In this document: positions 54,799 through 64,000 of the stretch, piece after piece
Layout of the letters: each line of letters opens with the position of its first letter
Numbering within the stretch: position 1 is the stretch's first letter
From: Kiloniella spongiae
GTDB lineage: Bacteria; Pseudomonadota; Alphaproteobacteria; Kiloniellales; Kiloniellaceae
DNA length: 64,000 nt
Assembly (NCBI RefSeq): GCF_001026905.1
Contig: NZ_LAQL01000010.1
Location: forward strand, 62,001-126,000
Reading direction: 5' to 3'
Translations under genes and position numbers: made by a program
The notes under the pieces: generated by a model
The model's database searches: none
What the model was told of the DNA's origin: nothing
Seen by the model: only the letters and a program-made list of their open reading frames with translations

Positions 54799-55257
54799 AT
54801 GCAAATTGTTGGAATTTTGTTTGCGGTACTATTTACAATTGTTGGTACCGGTGCGCTCTATTTGCATAACGCTCAACAGCAAAACGCAAACAATCTTGAT
54901 GTTGATGGCATGGAGGTCATGGGCATTATCACAGATAAGAATGTTAAAACCCGATATAACTCTAAGCGACGTAAAACAGAAAATTTTGGATATGAAGTTT
55001 CCTTTAGTTTTATTCCTCATGAACAGAAAGAACGTCAAGGGAAAGAGGACGTTTCGTTTGAAACCTTTAAGACCATAAAACCAGGTCAAAAGGTTCCTGT
55101 ACATTATTGGCCAGAAGATCCCGACATCGCGACAATATTTAATGAAAGCTATAGCGACGGAGCAGCATTTTTAAAATGGATGAGTTGGGGGATGTTTAGC
55201 ACTTCAGGTTTCATCGCATTCCTTCTCTTCCTTGGTCGATTGAGAGTTTTTGGGTAA
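54799..55257 (+). CDS. DUF3592-like membrane protein
   Basis: This 152-residue protein has an N-terminal hydrophobic segment (about 3-25) and a second near the end (about 126-148). Between them is a soluble domain with MEVMGIITDKNVKTRYNSKRRK and VPVHYWPEDPDIATIF, the DUF3592 layout. Proteins of this family are membrane-anchored with unknown role. AAGGAG lies six bases before the ATG. It is followed by an exported protein gene on the same strand (29-base gap). Confidence 0.75.
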   Translation: MQIVGILFAVLFTIVGTGALYLHNAQQQNANNLDVDGMEVMGIITDKNVKTRYNSKRRKTENFGYEVSFSFIPHEQKERQGKEDVSFETFKTIKPGQKVPVHYWPEDPDIATIFNESYSDGAAFLKWMSWGMFSTSGFIAFLLFLGRLRVFG

Positions 55258-55286
55258 TTGCAGCAATTAATGAAAGGTTTTTCATA

Positions 55287-55826
55287 ATGAGAAAAACAAT
55301 TACAAAGAAATTAAATATTTTCAACACCTTATTGATATCAGTATCACTGTTATCATCACTTGCTTCAGCCAATGATCAAAAGCCTGCGCTTCACGATACA
55401 AGTCAAAAATGTACGTCAGATAGATACCTCCAACCAATTGGACAATTTGCAGTCGATGTCTATTGTGACGACGCTCTCGGCACCAACATTTCAATCGTGA
55501 AATTAAAATTTGATGCCCCAATAGTCGGGCCCTATACGACAACAAGAAGAACCTGGCAGGGTGGTGACTGGGCTTTCTCTATTACCAGTTTCATGTGGGG
55601 AACAGATAAAAAATCACTTTATGTCGCGACAGAAGGATATAATGGTACCGGTAAAGCCTACTACCTGGATGTTGAAACACAAACCATTCAGGAAATTTGG
55701 TCCATGTCCTCTGGAGATTGCGGAAGTGTATTGAAGGGAATGGATAAGAAGACCATTACCCTTGAGAATATTCCTTGCTCTGGAAATAAAGCTCAAGAGG
55801 TTAAACTACCCATTCCAACGAATTAA
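55287..55826 (+). CDS. Hypothetical exported protein
   Basis: The 179-residue product has a signal peptide (to about LSSLASAND), then CTSDRYLQPIGQFAVDVYCDDALG and other paired cysteines (GDCGS, PCSG), suggesting disulfides in the periplasm. GAAAGG lies eight bases before the ATG. I do not recognise the family. It probably follows the DUF3592 gene on one transcript. Confidence 0.65.
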   Translation: MRKTITKKLNIFNTLLISVSLLSSLASANDQKPALHDTSQKCTSDRYLQPIGQFAVDVYCDDALGTNISIVKLKFDAPIVGPYTTTRRTWQGGDWAFSITSFMWGTDKKSLYVATEGYNGTGKAYYLDVETQTIQEIWSMSSGDCGSVLKGMDKKTITLENIPCSGNKAQEVKLPIPTN

Positions 55827-55852
55827 TGTGTCTATCTCATAGATAAATAAAG

Positions 55853-56464
55853 TCATCGATAAAACCCAAATATTCTCCAAAAATTCATCCAGCTATAGAT
55901 GAAACCGTCCTGGTCTAATGGCCAGGACTTGAGGCGAAGAACAAGTTTGTTTTGTTGTTCATTACCATCAGGAAATAACATTGTTGTAACAACAGAAGCT
56001 TTCGCATCTTCATCCTTGGATTGAATGATATACGCTCCCTCGCCATAAAAATCTGCTACATATCTTTCAGATGAGACTTTATTCAAAACAAGTTTATCAA
56101 CTCCACCTGGCAAGATTGCATTAACTTTCCAATCTTTCGTATAAACAGATACGTCACTAATTGTAACCTTTTCAGGGATATCAGGCATGCCATCCCCTAT
56201 ACTCACATGGAGCTTAAACACAAGCTTCTGCCCTGTTCCTGTAAGATCAATAATTCCTGTTTTTTCCGATATTTCCAGATCACTAACTGAAACAAAATCT
56301 ACTACCAAAGATTTGGCAAAACTAGCGTATTGTTCACTCTTGTAGTGATAGCTAGGTTGCTCACTTTCTCCGCAACCAAACAGACTGGTAAAAACTAAAA
56401 CAGGCATAAATTTCTTCAAGTGTGATTTTTTCGTTACGTGGCTTTTTCTACGATCCGAACACAT
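55853..56464 (-). CDS. Putative lipoprotein, last gene of the two-component operon
   Basis: This protein of up to 203 residues contains a lipobox-like LFGC after a lysine-rich, hydrophobic stretch (KKFMPVLVFTSLFGC), so it is probably a lipoprotein. The first ATG (56464) overlaps the regulator gene by 17 bases; a TTG at about 56419 would give a cleaner signal (KKFMPV...). The mature part is beta-rich. Function unknown. The overlap puts it in the histidine-kinase/regulator operon. Confidence 0.6.
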   Translation of the reverse strand: MCSDRRKSHVTKKSHLKKFMPVLVFTSLFGCGESEQPSYHYKSEQYASFAKSLVVDFVSVSDLEISEKTGIIDLTGTGQKLVFKLHVSIGDGMPDIPEKVTISDVSVYTKDWKVNAILPGGVDKLVLNKVSSERYVADFYGEGAYIIQSKDEDAKASVVTTMLFPDGNEQQNKLVLRLKSWPLDQDGFIYSWMNFWRIFGFYR

Positions 56465-57158
56465 AACCGATGCCTCTTACTGTGCGAATAATTTCAGGTT
56501 TTGTCGGGTTTGCTTCAATCTTTCGACGCAAACGAGAAATACGAAGATCTATAGACCTATCGAACGGTTCCCATCCTCTATCGTGTGCCTGTTCAAGTAA
56601 CTGATCTCGGTTTAATACACGGCCTGTGTTTTCAGAAAAAACACGCAAAAGGCTAAATTCCATAGCTGTTATGGCAATTTCATTATTTTCAGCATCAAAG
56701 AGTTGCGCACTATCAAGATCAAGTCGGCATAAACCAAATTGTACTGATCCTTTTATCTTGTTTGAATTTTGCTCTGATAGCGTGCCCGGACGTCTTCGTA
56801 ACGTTGCCTTTATTCTTGCCTCTAATTCACGCAAGTCGACAGGTTTGGCAAGGTAATCATCCGCGCCCATTTCCAGTCCGACAATTCGATCAACAACCTC
56901 TGACGCTGCGGTCAGCATAATGACTGGTACGTCAGAGTTATTTCGTAAATTACGAAGGGCAGTCAGACCATCTTCGCCTGGCATATTAATGTCCAGAATA
57001 ATTAAATCAGGGGAATGCTCTTCTGATGCTTCGTGCATGGTTTTAGCATCAACAGCTTCAATAATTTCATAGCCACGATCATTTAAATATTCAGCAACCA
57101 TTTCACGTAAATGTGGCTCATCATCGCAGACAATAATTTTGTAACCATTTGCATTCAT
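56448..57158 (-). CDS. OmpR-family response regulator
   Basis: The 236-residue protein has a receiver domain with acceptor D56 (LIILDINMPGEDG), Lys in LAKPVDL, and a C-terminal winged HTH (about 145-235, MEFSLLRVFSENTGRVLNRDQLLE and VRGIGYVF). OmpR/PhoB-type proteins bind tandem direct repeats as dimers. It follows the hybrid kinase gene by seven bases and is its obvious partner. A tandem heptamer element lies upstream of the kinase gene and of several others here. Confidence 0.92.
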   Translation of the reverse strand: MNANGYKIIVCDDEPHLREMVAEYLNDRGYEIIEAVDAKTMHEASEEHSPDLIILDINMPGEDGLTALRNLRNNSDVPVIMLTAASEVVDRIVGLEMGADDYLAKPVDLRELEARIKATLRRRPGTLSEQNSNKIKGSVQFGLCRLDLDSAQLFDAENNEIAITAMEFSLLRVFSENTGRVLNRDQLLEQAHDRGWEPFDRSIDLRISRLRRKIEANPTKPEIIRTVRGIGYVFGS

Positions 57159-57165
57159 GTAAAAA

Positions 57166-59412
57166 CTATTTCCCCGTTTTTTGAATAAGTGATCGCATCA
57201 TATTGACAAGCTCTTCCGGAGAAACTGGTTTCTCCAGATATAATTGTCCCGAATTCTCTATAAAATCAGCAACTCCCGGGCTCATTGAATCACCTGTCAC
57301 AAAAGCTGTTTTCGTTGACATCTCTGGAAATTCAACAGCAATACGTTGCAAGAAAGCCATACCATCCATACCCGGCATTTTTACGTCACTTAAAATTGCA
57401 TCGTATGAATGTACCTTTAGTTCGGAAAGAGCATCTTTGGCTGAGTTAACTGATGTCACTTGATAGCCATCTTCCCTCAGAATTTCACTAATAAGATCTG
57501 CGACATCGACTTCATCATCAACAATCAAAATACTTTGTTTTAAATGCTTTTCATCATGTAAATCAGGAGCAATTTTATTCTCCTCGACCACTTCAGAAGC
57601 TTTCATTCGAACGGAAAAACAAGTGCCGCTTTTTGCAGATGAGCGGAAAGATAAATTTCCATTGTGGGCATCTACAATGCGATGGCAAAAAGCAAGTCCA
57701 ACTCCCGTTCCGCTTCCAACATCTTTTGTTGTGAAAAACGGTTCAAAAATTCTGGCCTGTATCTCTTTCGGAATGCCGATACCATTATCAATGACATCAA
57801 CAATAACTTCGCCTAATAAATCATCAAACGAAGAGCGAATAACAAGTTTCCCCTCTTCTCCCTTTTCAGACAGGGCATGTTCTGCATTCACGATCAAATT
57901 GGTAAAGACCTGTGCCATTTGATCATAGTCAGCAGCAACAAGAGGTAAATCCTTCGCCAAAGACAAAGATATATCTGCACCAGAAACTTTCAGTCCGTAT
58001 CCGGCAACGTCCAGAGCAACTTCAACGGCTTCGTTCAAATTACAATTTTCAATCTGCATGGGGCGTTGTCTGGCCATTGCCAAAAAGGTTTTAACAATTT
58101 TGGCACAGCGCTCTGCGGCGATTGCAATCCGGTCAACCCTTCTTTTTATTTCGGGATCGTCTGTTTTATCTTGTAGCATCAAGGCATAACCAACGACGAT
58201 AGAAAGTGGGTTATTCAATTCATGGGCGACACCGGCAAGTAACCCGCCCAATGCAGAGATTTTTTCATTCTGATGTGCAATTTCCCGCTGCTCTTCCAGC
58301 TCTTTTTGCATTTGAAGCTGTTCAGTAATATCTCGCGTTGACGAAACGATAACATCTTCGCCTTTGTAATCAGTTACACGGGCAGAAGTCAGACCTTGCA
58401 TGATAGACCCATCCCGACGACGGAACTGAACCCTGTAATCATCCAATGTTCCTGTGGGCAGTAAAGCCTTGAGATAATCTTCCCGGTCCTGCGGTTTGAT
58501 AAAAAAGCTTTTTGCCGTTTTTATATCTCCAAACCGATCCCTTGAAGCTGGCGGACAGTAAACGATTTTTCCGTCAGAAACCCGCGAAACCAAGAAGTTT
58601 GCAGGACAGGCCTCAACAATTTTATGAAGCAACATATCCGCTTCACGACTGGCATCTTCAATTTGCCGCTGCTCGGTGATGTCTTTTACTGTAATGAGAT
58701 AGCCGCCAAAACCTGTTTCATGGGTTGAACCGAGAAACAAATGACCATCGGGCCTTGGAATTTCAAGGTCTTTTGCATAGCTGGTAATGCTTAGGACAAC
58801 ACGATCTATCCATTCTTCCAAAGTGAGGCCTTGGGGCAATGAAAATCCACCTGAAGAAGCCAAATCTCTGGTTATATCCCTGATATTCCGCCCAGGACGT
58901 AACAAGTTACCATCCGGTATAACCAGATCTACATATTTTTTATTGGATAAAACAAAACATAGATCAGAATCATAAAGAGCAATCCCGACATCCAGGGATT
59001 GAATGGCATCCAAAAGCACTTCAGAATCAGGTGGCGATTGTATTTCAGGTTCAGTTTTATAGGGAACCTTCAGATAACAGGTTTCGCCTTCAGGTGTTTT
59101 ATAGTGAGAGAGTAAAAACATATCTCCCACAGCATTTCTTCGAACAAAACCACTGCAATTAGAGCGCCATTGATGAATAACATCATTCTTTTTTGATATA
59201 TTCTCAAAAGAAGTTAACGCCTTATCCAAAATAAATTTTTCTACCTTGGAACCAATCAACTGTTGTCGTGTTTCATCATCTAAAATCAGAAAACTATCAT
59301 TAATCGTAAGCAAGCGCCCAGAGTTATCAAAGGTCGCAAAACCAGTCTCCATTTGAGATCCCTTTTGTAATACCGTCTCAAACACAGGATACACCCCGTT
59401 ACTCTCTTTCAT
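57166..59412 (-). CDS. PAS-containing hybrid sensor histidine kinase
   Basis: This 748-residue kinase has at least three PAS-like segments in residues 1-375 and no obvious membrane helix, so it probably senses a cytoplasmic cue. It has HisKA with H397 (GVAHELNNP), HATPase_c (NLIVNAEHAL, DNGIGIPKE, GSGTGVGLAF), and a C-terminal receiver with D676 (SDVKMPGMDG). The phosphate may pass to the adjacent OmpR-type regulator, encoded seven bases downstream. An upstream tandem heptamer (59492-59507) suggests autoregulation. Confidence 0.92.
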   Translation of the reverse strand: MKESNGVYPVFETVLQKGSQMETGFATFDNSGRLLTINDSFLILDDETRQQLIGSKVEKFILDKALTSFENISKKNDVIHQWRSNCSGFVRRNAVGDMFLLSHYKTPEGETCYLKVPYKTEPEIQSPPDSEVLLDAIQSLDVGIALYDSDLCFVLSNKKYVDLVIPDGNLLRPGRNIRDITRDLASSGGFSLPQGLTLEEWIDRVVLSITSYAKDLEIPRPDGHLFLGSTHETGFGGYLITVKDITEQRQIEDASREADMLLHKIVEACPANFLVSRVSDGKIVYCPPASRDRFGDIKTAKSFFIKPQDREDYLKALLPTGTLDDYRVQFRRRDGSIMQGLTSARVTDYKGEDVIVSSTRDITEQLQMQKELEEQREIAHQNEKISALGGLLAGVAHELNNPLSIVVGYALMLQDKTDDPEIKRRVDRIAIAAERCAKIVKTFLAMARQRPMQIENCNLNEAVEVALDVAGYGLKVSGADISLSLAKDLPLVAADYDQMAQVFTNLIVNAEHALSEKGEEGKLVIRSSFDDLLGEVIVDVIDNGIGIPKEIQARIFEPFFTTKDVGSGTGVGLAFCHRIVDAHNGNLSFRSSAKSGTCFSVRMKASEVVEENKIAPDLHDEKHLKQSILIVDDEVDVADLISEILREDGYQVTSVNSAKDALSELKVHSYDAILSDVKMPGMDGMAFLQRIAVEFPEMSTKTAFVTGDSMSPGVADFIENSGQLYLEKPVSPEELVNMMRSLIQKTGK

Positions 59413-59491
59413 TTACGAGCCACAATGCTGTAATTTTCCAAGCCACATTAGAAGATGAAGGTATCTGTTAGATGTCTGAGTAATTATTATT

Positions 59492-59507
59492 TGTATCAAT
59501 TGTAACA
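59492..59507 (-). promoter_or_regulatory. Tandem element before the kinase/regulator operon
   Basis: The minus strand reads TGTTACA-AT-TGATACA about 80 bases upstream of the kinase start, with the same nine-base period and gene-relative orientation as the sites at 51044, 52725 and 54693. Confidence 0.55.
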
Positions 59508-59591
59508 TTATCTATTCGAAATAGGTTTTGCAAAATTCACTCGACCATTTTATTCCATGACAAAATGATGAAATAAAATAAGACATCAGAA

Positions 59592-59611
59592 TGATACAAA
59601 CGTGCGATACA
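59592..59611 (+). promoter_or_regulatory. Variant element before the small membrane protein gene
   Basis: TGATACA and CGATACA occur with a 13-base period on the plus strand, 83 bases before the 59694 start. The wider spacing makes this a weaker member of the family. Confidence 0.35.
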
Positions 59612-59693
59612 CTATCCAAGGAATTGGATATTTACCCAAAACATACAATTCGACGTACTTAATTAAACAGGTGAAATTTGGGAGTTTGATATC

Positions 59694-60038
59694 GTGAAAT
59701 CAGAATTTCTGATACCTGTCATCATCATATCAATACATCTAATCGCTGCTTATTTAGGTTGGCAAAATAGCTGGGCAATCACGGTCCCCAAATGGCTTTT
59801 ACGCATTACGCTCACCTCTTTGGTTATCTGTTCTTCCTTCTGGATTATGGAAGAAATTCAATATGACCTACGCCCTCAGGTCATTCTCATTTTTATAATT
59901 AGTACTGCGCTTTGTCTTTTTATTTGGCTTTCAGCTTCTCAGATTTTTATCTGGAGTATCTTTACACTACAGTTTTTAATTCTGGGGCTAGGATCAATTT
60001 GGTTTGTTTTTTTCTTCAGAATAACGAAATTATTTTGA
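59694..60038 (+). CDS. Small integral membrane protein
   Basis: A GTG start at 59694, with GGGAG nine bases upstream, gives a 114-residue protein made of about four hydrophobic segments with short polar loops (KWLLRIT, EEIQYDLRPQ). I do not recognise a family. It is divergent from the kinase operon and preceded by a variant of the shared heptamer element, so it may belong to the same regulon. Confidence 0.55.
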   Translation: MKSEFLIPVIIISIHLIAAYLGWQNSWAITVPKWLLRITLTSLVICSSFWIMEEIQYDLRPQVILIFIISTALCLFIWLSASQIFIWSIFTLQFLILGLGSIWFVFFFRITKLF

Positions 60039-60056
60039 CTCTAAATAAACACGATC

Positions 60057-60095
60057 TTTTCCCTCTCAAGCAACACTTTATCCAGAGAGGGAAAA
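60057..60095. repeat. Inverted repeat between convergent genes
   Basis: TTTTCCCTCTC and GAGAGGGAAAA (11 bp, 17-base loop) lie between the small membrane protein and the chemoreceptor genes. T and A tracts are on the wrong sides for a standard terminator, but it may still mark both 3' ends. Confidence 0.5.
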
Positions 60096-60110
60096 AATAT
60101 AGGGCAAATT

Positions 60111-61805
60111 TTATCCTGTACGAACTTCATTCAAAAATGAATTCACCACATTTTTCAAATCACTCGCCTGAGCAGAAAGATTATCCGAAGCTTTTTGAAG
60201 GCTTTCAGCAGAACTGGCAGATTCATCCGCCGCGCTCAACACATCATTAATATTACGAGACACTTCATCAGTCCCATTGGAAGCTGTTTGAATATTACTA
60301 TTGATTTCCTGGGTTGAAACATCCTGCTTTTCTATTGCCAGAGAAACACTCGTCGTCTTTTCATCAACAGACTGAATACGCCCAAGAATATCTTCAACGC
60401 TATTGGTTGTTTCTTGAGCACTGGATTTAATGTCAGCAACTTTTTGTGAAATCTCTTCTGTCATCTTATGTGTTTGCCCGGCAAGAGACTTAACCTCTGT
60501 TGCGACGACAGCAAAGCCTTTTCCCGCTTCCCCAGCCCTTGCCGCTTCAATAGTCGCATTTAAAGCAAGTAAGTTTGTTTGTTCAGCAACATCATTAATT
60601 GATTTAATAACGCTATCAATTTCATCAACTGCACTGTGTAACTGGCCGAGTTTACTTTTTGATATTTCGGCTGATTGTGCACAAGCTTTAGCTGTATGTG
60701 CTGTATCAGTCACGTTGGTTGATATCTCACGAATAGAAGCTGAAAGTTCCCCGGTAGCTTGCGCGGCAATCTGCACACTATTAGATGACTTTTTAGAAAT
60801 ATCGTTCATCGCCGCACTACGAGAAGTTGTCACTTCGGTTGTTTTGCTTAAATCTGTGGCAAGTGCCTGCATATCATTTGCGGCATTTTCAACAGCAGAA
60901 ACAACGGAACCGACACGGTTATCAAATTCGTTGGCAAGTAAGGTCATAGCTTCTTTACGTTCTTGGGCTTGACGTTTTTCAATATTTTTTTGTTCGGCTT
61001 CCAAGCGTTTGAACTCGAGTGCATTATCTTTAAATACATGAACCGCTTTGGTAATTTCACCAACTTCATCAGATGATTTTACAGCCGGGATTTTTACACT
61101 CAAATCGCCTTCTGCAAGTTTAAGCATATCGCACGTTAAATCACGCAGAGGTTTAATTGCATTAATTGCCCACCAAACAAATCCAAGACTGATAAATAAA
61201 GCTATCGCACAGAATGCAATCATCATTATTTCAAAACGGGAAGCAATCTCACGGGCTTCTGCGCTAACTATTTGATTTTTTGATTCTTCCAGATCAATAA
61301 ATTGATTAATTCTTGCAAGCCAGGTCACAACAGCTGGGCGCGCCTGTTCCATCAGGATCTTGCGTGCCTGATTATCTTGCCCTGATTGTTGCAGAGATAT
61401 AATTTTGGCAAACAGAGGTAAAGTGGAAGCCTCGATCTCTTTTATAGATTTAAGAATATTTCGCTCAACAGGATCAATTAGAACACTTGTAGCAAATATT
61501 TCATCCATCATTTTCGCTGCTTTGATATAATCATCTGAAAGCTTTTCTATCTCTCCAAGAACAGTCGGCATTTCTGATGGATTAAGTAAAAGCGTCACAT
61601 CTCTTACCGCAATTGCCCGATCATGAACGGATCCCCGAAAATTAATGGCATAACGCTGTTTAACAGAATTGACATCATTGATTGTTGTTAAAGATTCTTT
61701 GATTAAATTAACCTGTGATATTCCAATAACAGTCAAAACAATCATTAAAAAAATTACAGAACTAAATCCGATAACCAAACGTGTTTTTATTTTTAAAGAC
61801 TTCAT
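60111..61805 (-). CDS. Methyl-accepting chemotaxis protein
   Basis: From the ATG ending at 61805 ([10 protein letters not shown]), this 564-residue receptor has TM1 (about 8-30), a periplasmic four-helix-bundle-type sensor (about 31-185), TM2 (about 190-212), HAMP, and a signalling domain with the canonical tip [31 protein letters not shown] and the following [13 protein letters not shown]. It would relay an unknown ligand signal to CheA/CheW; no che genes are in the window. A GTG-started frame reaches 61820. Confidence 0.92.
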   Translation of the reverse strand: MKSLKIKTRLVIGFSSVIFLMIVLTVIGISQVNLIKESLTTINDVNSVKQRYAINFRGSVHDRAIAVRDVTLLLNPSEMPTVLGEIEKLSDDYIKAAKMMDEIFATSVLIDPVERNILKSIKEIEASTLPLFAKIISLQQSGQDNQARKILMEQARPAVVTWLARINQFIDLEESKNQIVSAEAREIASRFEIMMIAFCAIALFISLGFVWWAINAIKPLRDLTCDMLKLAEGDLSVKIPAVKSSDEVGEITKAVHVFKDNALEFKRLEAEQKNIEKRQAQERKEAMTLLANEFDNRVGSVVSAVENAANDMQALATDLSKTTEVTTSRSAAMNDISKKSSNSVQIAAQATGELSASIREISTNVTDTAHTAKACAQSAEISKSKLGQLHSAVDEIDSVIKSINDVAEQTNLLALNATIEAARAGEAGKGFAVVATEVKSLAGQTHKMTEEISQKVADIKSSAQETTNSVEDILGRIQSVDEKTTSVSLAIEKQDVSTQEINSNIQTASNGTDEVSRNINDVLSAADESASSAESLQKASDNLSAQASDLKNVVNSFLNEVRTG

Positions 61806-62049
61806 TACAGCTTCTAACACCCATGTTATTTAATTTATTCGTGATTAGAACGTTCGCATTTAACATAATTTCACACGGCAAAACTTACTGATCGTTCTAC
61901 ATACAAACATTGTATAAAAGATTAAGAAGCATATATAAAGATAAGGAATTAGAAGCAATCTAGATTGCTTTTTCTTTAAAGTTGTTTAGCTTTATTAAAC
62001 AGTGACATAATTAGTACTTGTACGATTTATTGATGAATAAAAATCTCTG

Positions 62050-63540
62050 TTAATTTAACTTCATCATACGTACAGATAAAAACATATTAATTCCAGTTAA
62101 TCCGAGAATAGATAACCAATTAACAGGGACAATTCTCAATAAGTACATTTCAATTGAAACAGATATCGTGAATAAAATAGCGATTAGAATAACAAGCTCG
62201 ACAATCACAATGGCTAAGCGCTGTACAACTTGTTTCAATATGCCAAAGATTTCTTTTTGATCAATTAGATAGCATAAACGATTATAATAATACTTAAAAA
62301 TACACAGCGGGTTATTAGTGATGTTAAATTCTTTGTCTTCTCTTAAAGCAGAAGAAAAAGTACTACCTCTAGTGCGTCCTAAAACATATTTTAAAATAGC
62401 ATAATGAAAAATCAAAATTAGAATTAGGGTCATAATTTCAATGCTATCAGCTGTAATTCGCATATCCGAAAATACTGCCTCTATGGCGAAATAATCATCC
62501 CCCCAGGCAACCAAATTATCAAAAGCCATCGCGTGGATATAAACCCCCGGAATTGGTGATGGCGTCGTTGGAGGAACGACAAAATCCTGAATTCCTTCCA
62601 TATTAAAGCCAACAAAGACAACTTTATTTGTTATCATTTTTTTAACGCGATCATCAAAATCTTTGATCAAATAATGCGCTGGTAATGTTATTTGTGAAGG
62701 GCAGCTTGATACTTGACCACCAACATAATCAATAGCTTTACCTATGAGATCATTTGAAGCATGTTTTTCACATTCAATAGCCTTAAAGAGTTCATTATCA
62801 GATAATTGAAAAAAGCTTTTATAATCAGGAATCCTAGAGGACCAGAAAACCCACATATTCCGATCGTAGTTAAAACCATCGTGATCACAGCTTGGTAATT
62901 TAGGGTATTTTTTACAATATTTTTTAAAAGCGATCAGGGCAAGAGAATCAAGATAATGATCATCCCCATGTTCCATGGCTATATTATAAATAAAAGGAGA
63001 AGCAGCGTTTTTTTTATCACGCCAACCTGCGGATAAAATTACATGCTTGCCTAATTCCGGTATAATGCCATGCTCAGGATATCCTGTATAACTACCGCGT
63101 GCTGCTATAACTGGAATACCCTGCTCTTTAGCATAAAGAAGAGTTTTTTCCAACTCTTCAAGAGATCGATCATTTCTTTTATCAACCAGCAAATAATCCA
63201 GTACAATCGCAGCAGGTTTGTCTGCGATCAATCTTTGTAAAAGAGAAGCATGAAATCCAAATGATGGTGGCCATTTTTCATTTGTATCAGTTAAAGATTT
63301 TTGATTGATCAAAACAACAGTTGAAGCCGAGTTAACAGCTACATTCTCTGGATACAATGAATGGCTAAACAATCTGGTGAACAAACCAAAAGATGCTTGA
63401 TCTATTGGATCAGCAATTATATCCGGTTCAAAAGAAATAACACCAATGCTCAGGATAATAGCAAATATTGCCGAAGACCAATACCTTAACGAAATACCAG
63501 CCTTGGTTACTATCAGTTTCCCTTGAGCATTCACTGACAT
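62050..63540 (-). CDS. CHASE2-domain membrane protein without output domain
   Basis: This 496-residue protein has an N-terminal helix (about 17-37), a large extracytoplasmic CHASE2-like domain (SASTVVLINQKSLTD and LLQRLIADKPAAIVLDYLLVDKRND to VVPPTTPSPIPGVYIHAMAFDNL), and then about three C-terminal membrane helices. CHASE2 is normally followed by a cyclase, kinase or GGDEF domain, but here the chain ends after the helices. It may signal through a partner protein. It overlaps the upstream gene by 10 bases, so the two are translated together. Confidence 0.82.
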   Translation of the reverse strand: MSVNAQGKLIVTKAGISLRYWSSAIFAIILSIGVISFEPDIIADPIDQASFGLFTRLFSHSLYPENVAVNSASTVVLINQKSLTDTNEKWPPSFGFHASLLQRLIADKPAAIVLDYLLVDKRNDRSLEELEKTLLYAKEQGIPVIAARGSYTGYPEHGIIPELGKHVILSAGWRDKKNAASPFIYNIAMEHGDDHYLDSLALIAFKKYCKKYPKLPSCDHDGFNYDRNMWVFWSSRIPDYKSFFQLSDNELFKAIECEKHASNDLIGKAIDYVGGQVSSCPSQITLPAHYLIKDFDDRVKKMITNKVVFVGFNMEGIQDFVVPPTTPSPIPGVYIHAMAFDNLVAWGDDYFAIEAVFSDMRITADSIEIMTLILILIFHYAILKYVLGRTRGSTFSSALREDKEFNITNNPLCIFKYYYNRLCYLIDQKEIFGILKQVVQRLAIVIVELVILIAILFTISVSIEMYLLRIVPVNWLSILGLTGINMFLSVRMMKLN

Positions 63541-64000
63541 AATTCACGGCTCTGAGGAAACTTGGCAATACATGACAAGTGATATTGTGTGACATTTTTT
63601 TCGTCACCTAGCTCATGAGCCAATCGGATCGCATCTTTGTAGAATAGTAAAGGCCAATCATAATATGCACCGACTTCCTTTACTCTTTCATATGCTTTTT
63701 GCTTTTTATCCGTTTTTTCCAACCAATGAATACGATCCTGCTCCATAGCAGCAGGAAGAATACCATGCGAAGATTTGGCTAATTCCAAATTCTTTAATGC
63801 GAGACGATAGTTTCTTTGAGACTCTCTTAAATTAGCGAACGCGTTTCTGGTATATGTATGATTTGCTGTCTGTTTTGATACAGCTGCACGCGCCAATTTT
63901 TCCAGCCTTTTAAGTTCTTTAGGTGTAACATTTTCCGACTGTGACAAACCTCTGTTAACATCATATGCCATTTGATAATTATTCAAAATAGCACTATTTT
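63531..64000 (-). CDS. Protein upstream of the CHASE2 gene (cut by window edge)
   Basis: The window ends inside this gene; the frame is open to the last base and a TTG at 63986 has no special support. The visible part, about 155 residues, is rich in charged helices (ELKRLEKLARAAVSKQ, LRESQRNYRLALKNLELAK) and ends FPQSRELCQ. It looks like the end of a helical-repeat protein, possibly tetratricopeptide-like, but this is not certain. Translational overlap with the CHASE2 gene suggests a shared role. Confidence 0.6.
   Translation of the reverse strand, partial: NSAILNNYQMAYDVNRGLSQSENVTPKELKRLEKLARAAVSKQTANHTYTRNAFANLRESQRNYRLALKNLELAKSSHGILPAAMEQDRIHWLEKTDKKQKAYERVKEVGAYYDWPLLFYKDAIRLAHELGDEKNVTQYHLSCIAKFPQSRELCQ

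Noticed and set aside
59912-60250. Plus-strand open frame overlapping the small membrane protein and chemoreceptor ends
   Set aside because: It crosses an inverted repeat and the 3' end of a certain gene; the translation looks random.

Overview
This 64-kb window looks like chromosomal DNA of a free-living alphaproteobacterium with fairly low GC content, plausibly a marine Rhodospirillales/Kiloniellales-like lineage. That placement is inferred from gene content: a Methylobacterium-type malyl-CoA lyase and malate thiokinase, a rhizobial-type frcBCAK fructose importer, an alphaproteobacterial-type C-P lyase cluster and a LapA-like RTX adhesin. I see no rRNA, tRNA, CRISPR array, transposase or phage gene.

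Left part (1-17.4 kb) is metabolic. It holds the tail of a fumarylacetoacetase-family gene, a fused serine-biosynthesis gene (phosphoserine aminotransferase plus phosphoglycerate dehydrogenase), a small metal-linked pair with a DUF411 protein, a tungstate importer (tupBCA), an aldose epimerase, a divergent Old Yellow Enzyme/LysR pair, and a fructose locus. The fructose locus has frcB-frcC-frcA-frcK on one strand and, divergently, a ROK regulator, a D-lyxose-isomerase-family enzyme and a fructokinase. A perfect 14-bp inverted repeat sits between frcB and the regulator.

Middle part (17.4-36 kb) starts with a complete C-P lyase phosphonate pathway. phnF faces phnGHIJKLMN, and a convergent phnC-phnD-phnE operon ends with a hexapeptide acyltransferase and a DUF1045 2H-phosphoesterase. 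Pho-box-like repeats and a PhnF-like operator precede phnG, and a 12-of-13 match to part of that operator precedes phnC. Next come a threonine aldolase, an MFS transporter, malyl-CoA lyase, a NarL/LuxR-type response regulator and malate-CoA ligase (mtkAB), the enzymes that split malate into acetyl-CoA and glyoxylate.

Right part (36-64 kb) is devoted to the cell surface and signalling. It begins with a 2506-residue RTX adhesin that has a TAAG motif near its N-terminus. A tight five-gene operon follows on the minus strand: outer-membrane barrel, secreted beta-rich protein, ECF sigma factor, membrane anti-sigma factor and S8 protease. The anti-sigma factor lacks the usual zinc motif, and its periplasmic end resembles a subtilase prodomain. 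After these come two paralogous secreted proteins (one decaying), small membrane proteins, a hybrid histidine kinase/OmpR-type regulator operon, a chemoreceptor and a CHASE2 protein.

The most interesting unexplained signal is a repeated 16-bp element, two heptamers like TGATACA nine bases apart. It lies in the same orientation relative to the gene upstream of the OMP/sigma operon, the secreted paralog, a DUF3592 gene and the kinase operon, with a variant before a small membrane protein. This suggests a local envelope regulon run by the two-component system, and the sigma/anti-sigma/protease unit may be a second layer within it.
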